This document shows, one piece after another, positions 6,937-16,039 of a stretch of DNA of 25,306 bases; position 1 is the first letter of the stretch, and every line of letters begins with the position of its first letter. The notes below the pieces were generated by a model. That model was not told where the DNA came from. It ran no database searches and saw nothing but the letters and a program-made list of their open reading frames with translations. This stretch comes from SCUN01 sp964343975 (GTDB lineage Bacteria > Acidobacteriota > Vicinamibacteria > Vicinamibacterales > SCN-69-37), in contig CAYFLU010000024.1 of NCBI GenBank assembly GCA_964343975.1, forward strand, positions 1-25,306, written 5' to 3'. Both the position numbers and the translations under genes were made by a program.

Positions 6937-8568
6937 CTACTTCTTGACGATCTCCGCCGCAGCCAGGAGCTTCACAGAAGGATCGATCACGAGCGACGTG
7001 GGTTCAGTGGCGACGTTGAACACCGCGTGTGCCGATGCGCCGGTCATGTCGATGCGCTCCACGCGTGACGCGCCACCGGCGAGCTGCAGACCGATCTCCA
7101 CCGGAATCTGAAACGGCGCGCCGGTCTGCGTCTGTGTGAGGTCCACCGTCACCGTCTTCGCGGCGGCATTCCATGACCACGTGCCGCTCAGGCGCGGCAC
7201 ACCGCCGCGATAGAGCCACTGATCGAAGAACGGCCCGAGCGGTTCACCGGCCGCCACTTCCATCGCATGGCGGAAATCCGCGGTGAGCGCGGTGCTGTTC
7301 ATGTGCGTCTGGTAGTACGCGCGGATGCCCGCCCAGAAGCGGTCGTCGCCCATGCGCTGACGCAGCATGTGCAGCGTCCAGCCGCCTTTCTGATACGTCA
7401 TCGCAGACGTGACCTTCGACATGTCGTCGAGGTTCTCGTGCACCACGCGGTAGTTCGGCGTCTTGGCGTTGAAGTCGAGCACGGTCTGCCGCGACTTGCG
7501 CATCGTGTCGACGAACTCGTCGCGGCCGTACGCGTGTTCGATGAAGAGCGCGGTGAAGTACGTCGCGAAGCCTTCGCTCAGCCACACGTCGTTCCAATCG
7601 CGTTCGGTCACCGCATTGCCGAACCACTGATGCGCGATCTCGTGAATCACGACGTTGCGCCACCGCACGTTGCGATCGCCGACCACGCTCGAGGCGGAGT
7701 AGAAGATCGACGAGGCCGACTCCATGCCGCCGCTGACGGAGTTCGACTGCACGTTCGCGAGCTTCTCGTACGCATACGGCCCGATCCACTCGCTGTAGAA
7801 CGCGAGCACGTCTTTCGTGGGCACCGCGAAGTCGTAGAAGCCTTTGTCGCGATCCTTGGCAAAGACCCACGTCTCGATCGGCACGCCCCGGTAGTCGCCC
7901 ACGTACTGCACGGCAAATTCCGCGACGCCGAGCGTGTAGAGCCACGGCGCAATCGGCACCGACTCGCGCCACACGGTGCGCCGCATGCCGTTGCCGAGGT
8001 CCGTCATCTCGATGCGACGGCCGTTCGAGACCACCTGATAATGCGCCGGCGCCGTGACGTCCATCTCCATCGTCGCCTTGTCGGCGATGTGATCGACGAG
8101 CGGCAGCCAGTTGCGTGCTTTCGTCGGCCAGTCGTCGGTAAAGAAGGTGCGGTCGCCGTGCGGATTCGGTTTGATCTGCAGCCCGTCGGCGGGAATGCCG
8201 GAGTACTTCACGCGCGCTTCAACGATCTGCCCTTCGCGCGACGCCGCCGGCAGCGTGATCACGAGCCGGTCGTTCTGGTGCGTGAAGGTCGCCGCCTTGC
8301 CGTCGACCGCCACCGACTCGACGGCCATGCCCTGCCCCTGCCGTGCGGGTGTCACGGCGGCGAGATCGAGCGCGAGCGTGCCCGTGCCGTTCGCAAGCAT
8401 CCGCGCGCGCACCGTCGCGTCGCCGACCACGCGATCGTGCGCGTCACTGAGCGTGACACCGAAGTGGTAGTGCTCGACGTCGATGGGCTGGCGCGGATAC
8501 GTGTCGCGCGCCACGCCAGTCGCAGTGGCCAGCGCACAGGCAGTGAGGGTGAGCAGCAATCGGCGCAT
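6937..8568 (-). CDS. M1 family metallo-aminopeptidase, exported
   Basis: This 543-residue gluzincin has the zinc motif HEIAH at 309-313 and the third ligand Glu332, which gives the family's HExxH-18-E spacing. GGMES at 280-284 corresponds to the N-terminus-recognising GxMEN motif. The N-terminal region (25-215) is the beta-sandwich typical of M1 enzymes. A signal peptide (MRRLLLTLTACALATATGVA) indicates export. It would remove N-terminal residues from peptides in the periplasm, which fits protein scavenging alongside the tricorn-like protease. At 543 residues it is a short M1 enzyme without the large C-terminal helical domain. A CACAAT lies 7 nt before the ATG, with no ribosome site. Confidence 0.93.
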   Translation of the reverse strand: MRRLLLTLTACALATATGVARDTYPRQPIDVEHYHFGVTLSDAHDRVVGDATVRARMLANGTGTLALDLAAVTPARQGQGMAVESVAVDGKAATFTHQNDRLVITLPAASREGQIVEARVKYSGIPADGLQIKPNPHGDRTFFTDDWPTKARNWLPLVDHIADKATMEMDVTAPAHYQVVSNGRRIEMTDLGNGMRRTVWRESVPIAPWLYTLGVAEFAVQYVGDYRGVPIETWVFAKDRDKGFYDFAVPTKDVLAFYSEWIGPYAYEKLANVQSNSVSGGMESASSIFYSASSVVGDRNVRWRNVVIHEIAHQWFGNAVTERDWNDVWLSEGFATYFTALFIEHAYGRDEFVDTMRKSRQTVLDFNAKTPNYRVVHENLDDMSKVTSAMTYQKGGWTLHMLRQRMGDDRFWAGIRAYYQTHMNSTALTADFRHAMEVAAGEPLGPFFDQWLYRGGVPRLSGTWSWNAAAKTVTVDLTQTQTGAPFQIPVEIGLQLAGGASRVERIDMTGASAHAVFNVATEPTSLVIDPSVKLLAAAEIVKK

Positions 8569-8591
8569 GGCGCCTATTGTGCCGGAGAAGA

Positions 8592-8608
8592 CCGACCTCG
8601 GGAGTCGT
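8592..8608 (+). repeat. Stop-linked palindromic repeat, copy D
   Basis: CCGACCTCGGGAGTCGT differs from the other copies only in its first base. Read with its flanking TT on the minus strand, it joins the TGA of the formamidase-like gene directly (stop at 8612-8610). It lies in the 41-bp gap between that stop and the start of the aminopeptidase gene. Confidence 0.75.
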
Positions 8609-8609
8609 T

Positions 8610-9731
8610 TCAGGCGCGCACCGGGACGCGGTCTTTGCGGAGCTTCACGAGCACGGTGTATTCGGGATCCACGAGCTGGACGATGGGCGCCTTAGTGTTC
8701 TGCGACACAAACTGGTAGGCGTCCATGAGCGACATGCCCGTGCGGGCGCGGACCCACTGCACCATGGCCTTGAAGGCCATACGTGCGGCGTCTTCGAGCG
8801 GGCGGCCGCTGCCGACGAACATGATCTCGTCGGCGTTCTCGATGCGCGGCACGGGTGTGGCGCTCTTCTTGATCAGCTCGACGAAGACCTCCACGTGCAT
8901 CGCGCCCTCGATGGCCGCGCCCATGATCTCGCCCTCACCCATGGCGTAGTGACCGTCGCCGAACGAGAGCATCGCGCCAGGCACATTCACGCCGAGAAAC
9001 ACCGTGTTGCCGGCGCACACTTCCCAGCAGTCCATGTTGCCGCCGAACACGCCGGGCACCACCGTCCACCGCGCTTCGTTGTAGGCCGGCGCCACGCCCA
9101 TGCAGCCGAGGAACGGCGCCAGCGGCACCGACCACCGGTACTTCTTGTCGGCCGACGTCGTGGTCGCCACATTCGCGGCGCGGTCGACGTCATAGCGCCA
9201 CGTCATCTCCGGCAGATCGTCAGCGAGGATCGCGGTGCGATCCGTGCCGACGAGTGCGCCAAAGCCCGGCGCGAACGACGACACCGCGTAGTCGCGCGCA
9301 GGGTCGAGCTTGAGAATGTGCACCGCGATCGTGTCGCCCGGCTCCGCGCCCTCGATGTGAAACGGCCCCGTCTGCGGGTTGTCGTGCCCGGGCGGCATCA
9401 CCTTCGACGGCAGATCGGTGGCCTGCTTCACCGCGCCGTCGAAGCAGTCTTCCGTCCACGTCACGATCTTCGTGCCCGGCGCGATGCGATGCTTCGCCGG
9501 CACGCCACCGAAGGTGTACGCGAGGTCTTCGTGCTTCGGCGTCCACTCGAGCACGGGCGCATTGGCCGGCACGGCCGCCAGCAAGGGCTTGCGCAGCAGT
9601 GACGACGCCGCGGCGGGTGCTGCGGCGGGCGTGGACGCCGGCGCCGCGTTCTCGGCGGGTCGCGCGCACGCGGCCAGCGACGCCGCCAAGCCGAGCGGCA
9701 CCTGTTTCACGAACTGTCGACGTGTGGACAT
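8610..9731 (-). CDS. Acetamidase/formamidase family protein, Tat-exported
   Basis: This 373-residue protein opens with STRRQFVKQ, a twin-arginine motif, followed by a hydrophobic stretch and an LAAC lipobox (Cys22), so it is probably folded before export and lipid-anchored. The rest follows the acetamidase/formamidase (FmdA_AmdA) fold: GDTIAVHILKLDPARD, YRWSVPLAPFLGCMGVAP, VVPGVFGGNMDCWEV, GVNVPGAMLSFGDGHYAMGEGEI and VEVFVELI. Family enzymes hydrolyse short amides to acid and ammonia; the substrate here is unknown. The spacer between the signal and the domain is Ala/Pro rich. A TACAAT stands 7 nt before the ATG and no Shine-Dalgarno sequence is seen. The aminopeptidase follows on the same strand after 41 bp. 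Confidence 0.87.
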   Translation of the reverse strand: MSTRRQFVKQVPLGLAASLAACARPAENAAPASTPAAAPAAASSLLRKPLLAAVPANAPVLEWTPKHEDLAYTFGGVPAKHRIAPGTKIVTWTEDCFDGAVKQATDLPSKVMPPGHDNPQTGPFHIEGAEPGDTIAVHILKLDPARDYAVSSFAPGFGALVGTDRTAILADDLPEMTWRYDVDRAANVATTTSADKKYRWSVPLAPFLGCMGVAPAYNEARWTVVPGVFGGNMDCWEVCAGNTVFLGVNVPGAMLSFGDGHYAMGEGEIMGAAIEGAMHVEVFVELIKKSATPVPRIENADEIMFVGSGRPLEDAARMAFKAMVQWVRARTGMSLMDAYQFVSQNTKAPIVQLVDPEYTVLVKLRKDRVPVRA

Positions 9732-9756
9732 GGCGGCGATTGTAGCCGCGTCCGCC

Positions 9757-10227
9757 CTACAGCGCCTTCGTCATCATGATCAGCTGCGTGTCGCGCGTGC
9801 GATGCGGATTGAGGAACGGCGCCGCGCCCGAGCGCGTGAAGCCGAGCCGCGCATAGAACGCCGGCAGCTCTTCGCGGAGTTCGACGACGTCGATGTCGAG
9901 CGCGACGCAGCCGGCGGCGCGGAAGTGCGCCTCGATCGCGTCGATCAGCGCGCGGCTGTGGCCCTGTTTCTGCTGCGCGGGGTCCACCGACAGCATGCCG
10001 AAGTAGCCGCGATCGCCGCGCTGTTCCACGAAGACCGACGCGCACAACCCGCCCTGTGGCGCATCGATCACGAGAAACGCAGAGCCCGGCGCCGCCATCT
10101 TCTGCGCGACCTCCGCGGCATTCGTACGATCGCCGTTGATGAAGAAGTCTTCGACGCGATACGCCGCGCTCGTGACGCGCACGATCTCGGGGATATCGGC
10201 GGCGGTGGCGTTTCGCACCGCCATCAT
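9757..10227 (-). CDS. GNAT family N-acetyltransferase
   Basis: This 156-residue protein has the GNAT layout: VRNATAADIPEIVRV at the N-terminus, the central strand GYFGMLSVDPAQQKQGHSRALIDAIEAHF carrying the acetyl-CoA loop (Q-x-x-G-H/x-S), then LDIDVVELREELPAFYARLGFTR. It probably transfers an acetyl group from acetyl-CoA to an amine in the cytoplasm; the acceptor is unknown. The start at 10227 is chosen because ATGATG overlaps the TGA of the upstream VOC gene (ATGA), implying coupled translation. The second ATG at 10224 is equally possible. The gene lies 25 bp upstream of the formamidase-like gene on the same strand. Confidence 0.88.
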   Translation of the reverse strand: MMAVRNATAADIPEIVRVTSAAYRVEDFFINGDRTNAAEVAQKMAAPGSAFLVIDAPQGGLCASVFVEQRGDRGYFGMLSVDPAQQKQGHSRALIDAIEAHFRAAGCVALDIDVVELREELPAFYARLGFTRSGAAPFLNPHRTRDTQLIMMTKAL

Positions 10228-10682
10228 GCGCCCCACGCCTGCAGCTCGATCACGTTCCCTTCGATGTCCGTGACGTAGCACCACGTGACCACACCGCCCG
10301 TCGCGGTCGTGAGCGTCGTCACATCACCCACAGCGCGGCCGCCGGCGCCGAGCACCTCCGCACGCGCTGCAATCACGTCGTCGACGACAAATGCGATGTG
10401 GCCGAAGCCGGGGCGGTTCACGGGATTCGGCGGTGCATCGGGCTGCACGCTGTAGGTGTAGATCTCGAGCGTCGGACCGTCGGGGCCCACGCCCGGCAGA
10501 CGCAGATGCAGGCCGTCGAGCGTGGCGTCGGCGACGCCGGTGCCGGCTTCGAGAGCGGCGCCCGAATAGTGACGCTCGGGTGGGACGGGAGTGCAGCCGA
10601 ACACACGTTCATAGAACCCGGCCAGGACGCGCCAGTCGCGAGCGATGAGATTGGTGTGGGCGTATCGGGCGCGAATGGGCAT
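10224..10682 (-). CDS. VOC (glyoxalase-like) family protein
   Basis: This 152-residue protein has two beta-alpha-beta-beta-beta modules of the vicinal oxygen chelate fold: HTNLIARDWRVLAGFYERVFGCTPV at 9-33 and FGHIAFVVDDVIAARAEVLGAGG at about 92-114, ending DIEGNVIELQAW. Candidate metal ligands are His9, His94 and Glu147. Members include lyases, dioxygenases and antibiotic-binding proteins, and the substrate cannot be told from the sequence. The stop overlaps the start of the GNAT gene. Pairing with an acetyltransferase might suggest small-molecule modification or resistance, but this is only inference. It is divergent from the small exported protein. Confidence 0.86.
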   Translation of the reverse strand: MPIRARYAHTNLIARDWRVLAGFYERVFGCTPVPPERHYSGAALEAGTGVADATLDGLHLRLPGVGPDGPTLEIYTYSVQPDAPPNPVNRPGFGHIAFVVDDVIAARAEVLGAGGRAVGDVTTLTTATGGVVTWCYVTDIEGNVIELQAWGA

Positions 10683-10766
10683 AAGGAGTACGCGTAGAGG
10701 GTTTTATTGGAGAAAAGTCTGTTAAAGTCCTTTAGTCATTCCCATCTCTCAGGAGTATTTCTCACT

Positions 10767-11114
10767 ATGTTGAAGCGTTTCTTCATCGGTTCGGTTCTCG
10801 CTCTTGGTTTCGCGGCGGCCATCACGGCCAAGGCGTCGGCGGCGGCTCCGAAGCTTGACCTCGAAATCACCAACGAGACGGGCCACACCGTCGTCGCGTT
10901 CTTCTTCAAGGACGGCGTCGCTCACTACAACGAAAAGGGCGGCACGCAGTTCGGTGTCATCGAAGACGGCCACTCGGCGGTCGCGCATGCGCCCAACTGC
11001 AACTTCTCGATCATGCTGATCGATCACGAAGACATCTGGCACGCCGAGTTCCATGACTGCGACTCGACGCACTACGTGTTCCACAAGGACACGGGCCACG
11101 ACAAGAAGAAGTAA
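10767..11114 (+). CDS. Small exported protein of unknown function, His-rich C-terminus
   Basis: This 115-residue protein has a signal peptide (MLKRFFIGSVLALGFAAAITAKASA). The mature part begins LDLEITNETGHTVVAFFF and contains Cys residues in PNCNF and HDCDS that could form a disulfide. The tail carries several histidines (HDCDSTHYVFHKDTGHDKKK), which could bind metal. The overall pattern (short exported, N-T-G start, two cysteines) loosely recalls small periplasmic beta-sandwich proteins, but I do not recognise the family. The ATG at 10767 is chosen because AGGAG lies 11 nt upstream. The leader is AT-rich for this genome, so it may be well expressed. A GC-rich hairpin follows. Confidence 0.75.
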   Translation: MLKRFFIGSVLALGFAAAITAKASAAAPKLDLEITNETGHTVVAFFFKDGVAHYNEKGGTQFGVIEDGHSAVAHAPNCNFSIMLIDHEDIWHAEFHDCDSTHYVFHKDTGHDKKK

Positions 11115-11126
11115 GACCCGTTCGAC

Positions 11127-11158
11127 CCGCGCGGGCCGGAGCGATCCGGCTCGCGCGG
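11127..11158. terminator. GC-rich hairpin between convergent genes
   Basis: The arms CCGCGCGGGCCGG (11127-11139) and CCGGCTCGCGCGG (11146-11158) form a 13-bp stem with one G-U pair and a six-nucleotide loop. The stem begins 13 bp after the stop of the small exported protein and lies before the end of the convergent gene. No T-run follows, so it may stop transcription only weakly on its own or protect the 3' end. Confidence 0.6.
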
Positions 11159-11176
11159 CGCCTCACCCCACCTGCC

Positions 11177-11662
11177 CTACTGCACCGCCGGCACGCGCAC
11201 CAACGTCTCGGGCTTCTGCGCCGCCACCACAACGAGCCACGCCGCAATTTCCGCCAACGTCGGCATCACCGCGCCGGGCACGTTGCCCTGCACGAGCATG
11301 GCTTTGCCGGCGAAGCCTTTGATCACGGCATCCACGTCCTGCGCGAGCTTGAACTCCGGCCGTAGCAACGTGAGACGACGAATGAGATCCGCGGCTTTCG
11401 GCAACGGATCTAGATCTCGGAAACCTTGAAAGACCTTTTGCAGCACGGCGCCCGGATCGGCGTCTTTCGCGATCGGATACAACGCGTCGCGCATCGCACT
11501 CAGTTCCACCGGCGCCAACGTCACGTCGGCCAGGCGCGTGGTCCACTCACCGCCATCGGCGATGTGCGAATCGGCCCAAGCCGGAATGTCGCGCTCGTGC
11601 GCGAGGCCGACGAGCAGGGCCGCACGCAGGTAAGCCGCTTCGAGGGGAATGTTCATCGACAT
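11177..11662 (-). CDS. Hypothetical protein, 161 residues
   Basis: I do not recognise this protein. It lacks a signal peptide and looks soluble and mostly helical, with an N-terminal PLEAAYLRAALLVGLAHERDIPAWADSHIA and a hydrophobic C-terminal helix near LAEIAAWLVVVAAQ. A regular pattern of Asp/Glu and Leu through PVELSAMRDALYPIAKD suggests helical hairpins. The start at 11662 (ATG) is preferred because AGAG lies close upstream; a GTG two codons earlier and another ATG two codons later are possible. It is convergent with the small exported protein, and its upstream side is the repeat-rich gap after speA. Confidence 0.65.
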   Translation of the reverse strand: MSMNIPLEAAYLRAALLVGLAHERDIPAWADSHIADGGEWTTRLADVTLAPVELSAMRDALYPIAKDADPGAVLQKVFQGFRDLDPLPKAADLIRRLTLLRPEFKLAQDVDAVIKGFAGKAMLVQGNVPGAVMPTLAEIAAWLVVVAAQKPETLVRVPAVQ

Positions 11663-11710
11663 CTTCACTCTATGACGATCGAACCCGGTCGGCGGATCTG
11701 TTCAGGAACG

Positions 11711-11797
11711 AACCTGGCCCTGGACCTGAACCTGGACCTGGCCCCCGGACCTGTGACGACCGCGGACCCGGAACCCGGGACGAGGGACCCGGGACGA
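11711..11797. repeat. GC-rich short direct repeats downstream of speA
   Basis: An imperfect hexamer array (CCTGGA, CCTGAA, CCTGGA, CCTGGC) runs from 11711 to about 11753. It is followed by two exact copies of ACCCGGGACGA at 11773-11783 and 11787-11797, 14 bp apart. The tract fills most of the gap of about 145 bp between the speA stop and the next gene. I see no gene in it. Confidence 0.6.
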
Positions 11798-11807
11798 CAT
11801 GTGCTCT

Positions 11808-13748
<1,941 letters not shown>

Positions 13749-13756
13749 AGCGTTCG

Positions 13757-13785
13757 ATTCTAGACGGAAATTTGTCGCAGGTGAA
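13757..13785 (-). promoter_or_regulatory. Putative speA promoter (leaderless transcript)
   Basis: On the minus strand TTCACC (13785-13780) and TAGAAT (13762-13757) are separated by exactly 17 bp. They match the sigma-70 consensus at four and five of six positions. Only eight bases separate the -10 box from the GTG start, so transcription would begin at about the start codon. No Shine-Dalgarno sequence is present. Confidence 0.6.
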
Positions 13786-13829
13786 TTGCGTTCTTTGCCC
13801 GGCGCGCGTTCTCCGGCGTCGCGCCGCCG

Positions 13830-15899
13830 TTACTTGATCTCCACCGAGACGCCGAACTGACGGAATTTCTCGTAGGTGGCGCGGCCCTGGATCATCTCGG
13901 GGCCCTTGTACTCCTCGAGCATGAGCACCGGCACCCACACCGAGAGCTTCGGCACGGCCGCGTAGGTCACCGTGATCTTCGCCGTCGAACGCCGGTCGGC
14001 CAGCGTGAGCTCGCTCTTCACCACACGGCCGGAGTCCGGCTCGATCCAGAAGGTCCCGGAGGCCGGCACGTCCGCGTCGGCCGCACGGATCATCGTCGGC
14101 GTGGCGCGCTCGGTGAATTCGAGCGCCACAGTCTCGATCCCCTCCACCTTTTTCCGGCCGCCGACGGTGAAGCTCGACCGCGACTGATTCGCGCCGCGCA
14201 GAAACCCCAGCGCCATCGTCGGCACATTGATGTCGCGCTTGAGCACGCCAAGGTTGAAGCGCGCGCTCTCGGCCGCGATGCGCCGCGCCTGAGCGAGGCC
14301 CTCCGCCGGCGAATCCACAAACAGCTTCTGCAGCCGGGCCTCGTGATCTCGCACGGGACGGCCGTCGACTTCGTAGACGTCGCGGAACGCCACCCACTCG
14401 GCGGCACCGATCTTCGTCTGGAGGAGATCCGACCGCAGCGTGCGTTCCCGCCGAACCGTTCGATCGACATTGGGCGTCCGCGTCGACGCCGCGGGCTGAA
14501 TCTCCAACTCCTGCGTGTAGGTCTCCTCCGACACCACGACCGAGAACGCTTTCTCGTAAGCGTCGAGATAACTGGCCGCCTTCGCCAGCACAGGAACCGA
14601 GGTCGCATCGTGAACGGCACGCGCCGGCGGGGCTGGAGCCGGCACTGCGGGCGGTGCAGTCGGCGGTGGCGGCGGTGGCGGCGCCACATTGGGAATAGGC
14701 GGGGCCGCGTATCGGGCGGCCAGCACGCGCACGCCGGGCCGCTTCACCGACACCGTCAGCTGATACTGGCCATCCGGCGGCGCTTCCTTCGGCAGGTCGA
14801 CGCCGAGTCGGTACACGGCGGACGCAGACTTTAGGACCCGCGCGAAGAACCGGTCCGCTTGCCCGACGACGTGAAAGAGCTGGCCGCCGGCCATCTCGGC
14901 AAAGGTCTCGGACTCCTGAAGCATGCGCCGCTGGTCCTGCACCCAGCCGCCAGGCGCAGAAATGTCGTCGCCCGGCTCTTCCATCAGCACAGTGATCTGC
15001 ACGCCTGCAGCCGCTGCGGCCTTCGTCGCCGGGACGAAGTCGAGGGAATCGATGGGCCGCAACGCGAGCCCGCCGGTGAGAATCACGAGCTGTTTGACGC
15101 CCGGCGCGGAGGCCATCGCTTTGATGACGGACATGTACGCGTCGAGCTGATTGCGCGTGTTGGTGCGGGCGAACGTCGCGTTATTGCGCGCTGTGGGCTG
15201 AACATCCGACGCGCACTGGTTCTCGGCTAACAACTGGGCGAGCGTCTTCGTCCCGAGCGGCACCTTGCAGGTTGCCTCTATGAGGTGAAGCAGCGAAGGA
15301 CCGCTCGCATCGGCGTCGAGCGCGTCCATGAAACCCACGAACCCCCGAGAGTCTCGACGCGGATCGTTCATCTGGCCAAATGCGCGCTTCAGCGTTTGCA
15401 GCAGCGGCCCTCGATCCAGCGAAGGGTTCACCGTCATCCGCCCGCTCGTGCTGGCCAGGCCGACCCAATCCTTCGCGGGAATCGTGTCGAGAAAGCGTTC
15501 GGCTGCGACGAAGAGCCCCTTGCTGTCGTTGGGGTAGATCGAGATGTCGTCGACCAGCAGCACGAGCAGCTTTGGATCCGGCTCGCGGCGCGGTTCCGGC
15601 TGCGCGTCTGAAGTCCGCGTCGCCTCAGTGCCAGACGACGAGGCGGTGACCGCCGAGCGATTCACCTGCTGCCGCGTGGCGAGAAACACCATCGTCTGCA
15701 CGGACTGCACAGACTTGTTCACAGTGACGACGAAGTCGTCGGGCGTGAGGCCAGTGACGGGATTGCCGTCCCCATCGAGGACCGAGACATCGAGCGTGAG
15801 GAGCGACGTCGTGCTGGAGAAGCGTTGCTGGGCGATCACCGTCGCGCTGACGATGCAGAGCATCGCCAGGACGCGAAGGTACGGTCGGACGCGCGGCAT
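13830..15899 (-). CDS. VWFA-related acidobacterial domain protein, exported
   Basis: This 689-residue protein starts with a signal peptide (to about residue 24, VIA-QQ). It then shows the TIGR03436-type opening: LLTLDVSVLDGDGNPVTGLTPDDFVVTVN at 33-61. A von Willebrand A-like domain spans about 110-310, with LLVLLVDDISIYPND in place of a canonical DxSxS MIDAS, and KQLVILTGG further on. A proline-rich linker (about 395-425) leads to a C-terminal domain starting LDAYEKAFSVVVSEETY, seen in other secreted proteins of this group. The role is unknown; such proteins are thought to act in extracellular adhesion or protein binding. The start at 15899 is chosen for the signal peptide; a longer frame reaches 15971. 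The ATPase gene is divergent, and the twin palindromes lie in between. Confidence 0.87.
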   Translation of the reverse strand: MPRVRPYLRVLAMLCIVSATVIAQQRFSSTTSLLTLDVSVLDGDGNPVTGLTPDDFVVTVNKSVQSVQTMVFLATRQQVNRSAVTASSSGTEATRTSDAQPEPRREPDPKLLVLLVDDISIYPNDSKGLFVAAERFLDTIPAKDWVGLASTSGRMTVNPSLDRGPLLQTLKRAFGQMNDPRRDSRGFVGFMDALDADASGPSLLHLIEATCKVPLGTKTLAQLLAENQCASDVQPTARNNATFARTNTRNQLDAYMSVIKAMASAPGVKQLVILTGGLALRPIDSLDFVPATKAAAAAGVQITVLMEEPGDDISAPGGWVQDQRRMLQESETFAEMAGGQLFHVVGQADRFFARVLKSASAVYRLGVDLPKEAPPDGQYQLTVSVKRPGVRVLAARYAAPPIPNVAPPPPPPPTAPPAVPAPAPPARAVHDATSVPVLAKAASYLDAYEKAFSVVVSEETYTQELEIQPAASTRTPNVDRTVRRERTLRSDLLQTKIGAAEWVAFRDVYEVDGRPVRDHEARLQKLFVDSPAEGLAQARRIAAESARFNLGVLKRDINVPTMALGFLRGANQSRSSFTVGGRKKVEGIETVALEFTERATPTMIRAADADVPASGTFWIEPDSGRVVKSELTLADRRSTAKITVTYAAVPKLSVWVPVLMLEEYKGPEMIQGRATYEKFRQFGVSVEIK

Positions 15900-15975
15900 A
15901 GGCCCTGGCGCGGATAGTGTCAGATGTGCCGGCGTCCGGCAAGGCGCCGGCGGGGTGCGCTGAGGCGCCATCAGA

Positions 15976-16019
15976 AAGTGGACGAAACTCGTCCACTTAG
16001 TGGTTGATTTTCAGCCACT
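15976..16019. promoter_or_regulatory. Twin tandem palindromes, putative operator of the ATPase gene
   Basis: Palindrome 1 has perfect 10-bp arms AAGTGGACGA (15976-15985) and TCGTCCACTT (15989-15998) around AAC. Palindrome 2 has 9-bp arms AGTGGTTGA (15999-16007) and TCAGCCACT (16011-16019) around TTT, with one mismatch. Both are 21-bp dyads with the same outer AGTGG/CCACT, and their centres are 22 bp apart, two helical turns on one face of the DNA. They lie 21 bp before the ATPase ATG and 77 bp before the divergent VWFA gene. A dimeric repressor binding twice is the simplest reading. Confidence 0.65.
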
Positions 16020-16039
16020 CACTGGCGCATTCTCTCTAC

